Assembly (NCBI RefSeq): GCF_014596945.1
Contig: NZ_JACVXB010000001.1
Span: 618,314-682,313, forward strand
Direction of reading: 5' to 3'
DNA from: Aestuariibaculum sediminum
Lineage (GTDB): Bacteria > Bacteroidota > Bacteroidia > Flavobacteriales > Flavobacteriaceae
Length of the DNA: 64,000 nt
Position numbers and translations under genes: made by a program. Of the stretch, positions 63,483-64,000 are shown one piece after another. The notes under the pieces are model-generated. The model searched no databases. It saw only the letters and a list, made by a program, of their open reading frames with translations, and had not been told where the DNA came from. The first letter of the stretch is position 1, and each line of letters begins with the position of its first letter.

Positions 63483-64000
63483 AAATAAATTCTAATTGAT
63501 TAAAGTTTTTATTTAAAATCTTTTCATCGTTTACTTCCAGCCATTTGTTCAAAACAGTGGCATAAATGGTTCTGAAATCTATTTCAAATTTCAAATCTCC
63601 ATTATCATCTAAATCAGATAAATTTGGATTGTTATTATAAATGCCCTGCTTTTTTAGTTGTCCGCCAATAATAAATACATTATTTGCCGTACCATGGTCG
63701 GTACCTTGTCCGGCGTTTTGAGCAACCCTTCTTCCAAATTCTGAAAACGTTAAAACCAATGTATCGTTAAATGTGTTATTCGATTTTAAATCATTGACAA
63801 AAGCTTCAACGCCATCGGCATAAGTTTTTAATAATCGTTTTTGGGTATTTAACTGCCCCGCATGAGTATCAAATCCTCCTAATGAGGTATAAAATACTTT
63901 TGTCTCGATTCCTGAATTGATAAATTGCGCCGTGGTTTTAAGCTGATTTGCAAACTTGTTATCGGGATAAGAAGCATGATTTGATACCGTTTTAGTCGTT
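63481..64000 (-). CDS. DUF1501 family protein, C-terminal part
   Basis: A minus-strand frame enters from the right edge and stops with TAA at 63481-63483, giving about 172 residues. It contains 'FYTSLGGFDTHAGQLNTQKRLL', 'DTLVLTFSEFGRRVAQNAGQGTDHGTANNVFIIGG' and 'DFRTIYATVLNKWL', the characteristic end of DUF1501 proteins (alkaline-phosphatase-like fold, often exported by Tat). The true start lies outside the window. DUF1501 genes often sit beside a DUF1800 gene in Bacteroidota, which could be checked beyond this edge. Confidence 0.88.
   Translation of the reverse strand, partial: TTKTVSNHASYPDNKFANQLKTTAQFINSGIETKVFYTSLGGFDTHAGQLNTQKRLLKTYADGVEAFVNDLKSNNTFNDTLVLTFSEFGRRVAQNAGQGTDHGTANNVFIIGGQLKKQGIYNNNPNLSDLDDNGDLKFEIDFRTIYATVLNKWLEVNDEKILNKNFNQLEFI

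Overview
The window looks like a chromosomal segment of a low-GC marine-type member of the Flavobacteriaceae (Bacteroidota). The signs are a SusC/SusD pair, several TonB-dependent receptors, type IX secretion genes (PorZ and a cargo with a sorting tail), the Bacteroides-aerotolerance (bat) operon, many -7 boxes of the Bacteroidota form TAnnTTTG, and housekeeping genes in arrangements typical of Flavobacteriia, such as a DUF4270 gene before glmS and atpDC apart from the other ATP synthase genes. No tRNA, rRNA, CRISPR array, insertion sequence or prophage gene was recognised.

Layout. 1-8913: the end of a DUF4270 gene, glmS, a TonB receptor paired with an SGNH-type lipoprotein broken by an in-frame TGA, then atpD-atpC. 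8930-9364: a UmuD-like protease with no umuC beside it. 9482-20246: an amino-sugar (chitin or GlcNAc-oligosaccharide) utilisation locus, with a LytS/LytT-type two-component system diverging from susC-susD, a NagB/PIG-L fusion and a GH20 hexosaminidase. 21277-23773: NfeD-like protein, flotillin and a small membrane protein. 23807-28305: a MocR-type regulator that seems to lack its PLP lysine, diverging from a TonB receptor-bioB pair. 28485-33651: cupin protein, barrel protein, and the porZ-recO-recX operon. 33821-40666: a GbsR/MarR regulator, a complete RND efflux pump and a TetR regulator. 40707-49991: pheS, gpsA, yicC-gmk-nadD, cvpA and several lipoproteins or unknown proteins. 49994-59949: carbonic anhydrase and the bat operon (MoxR, DUF58, a BatD-like protein, BatA to BatE). 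60131-64000: DUF4382 lipoprotein, SDR enzyme, AlbA_2/Schlafen-type protein, and the end of a DUF1501 gene running off the window.

How they work together. GlmS makes GlcN-6-P and the NagB fusion destroys it, so the amino-sugar locus connects outer-membrane capture (SusCD), periplasmic cleavage (GH20) and cytoplasmic deamination. The PIG-L half may supply the deacetylation step, since no nagA is visible. The MocR/TonB receptor/bioB group reads as a candidate outer-membrane uptake system for biotin or a precursor under a non-catalytic regulator. The bat genes form one long minus-strand block whose gaps carry degenerate short-period repeats.

Limits: every family assignment comes from reading motifs and from memory of protein families. 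No database search was run. Promoters were called from the TAnnTTTG motif, which is short and occurs by chance in AT-rich DNA.
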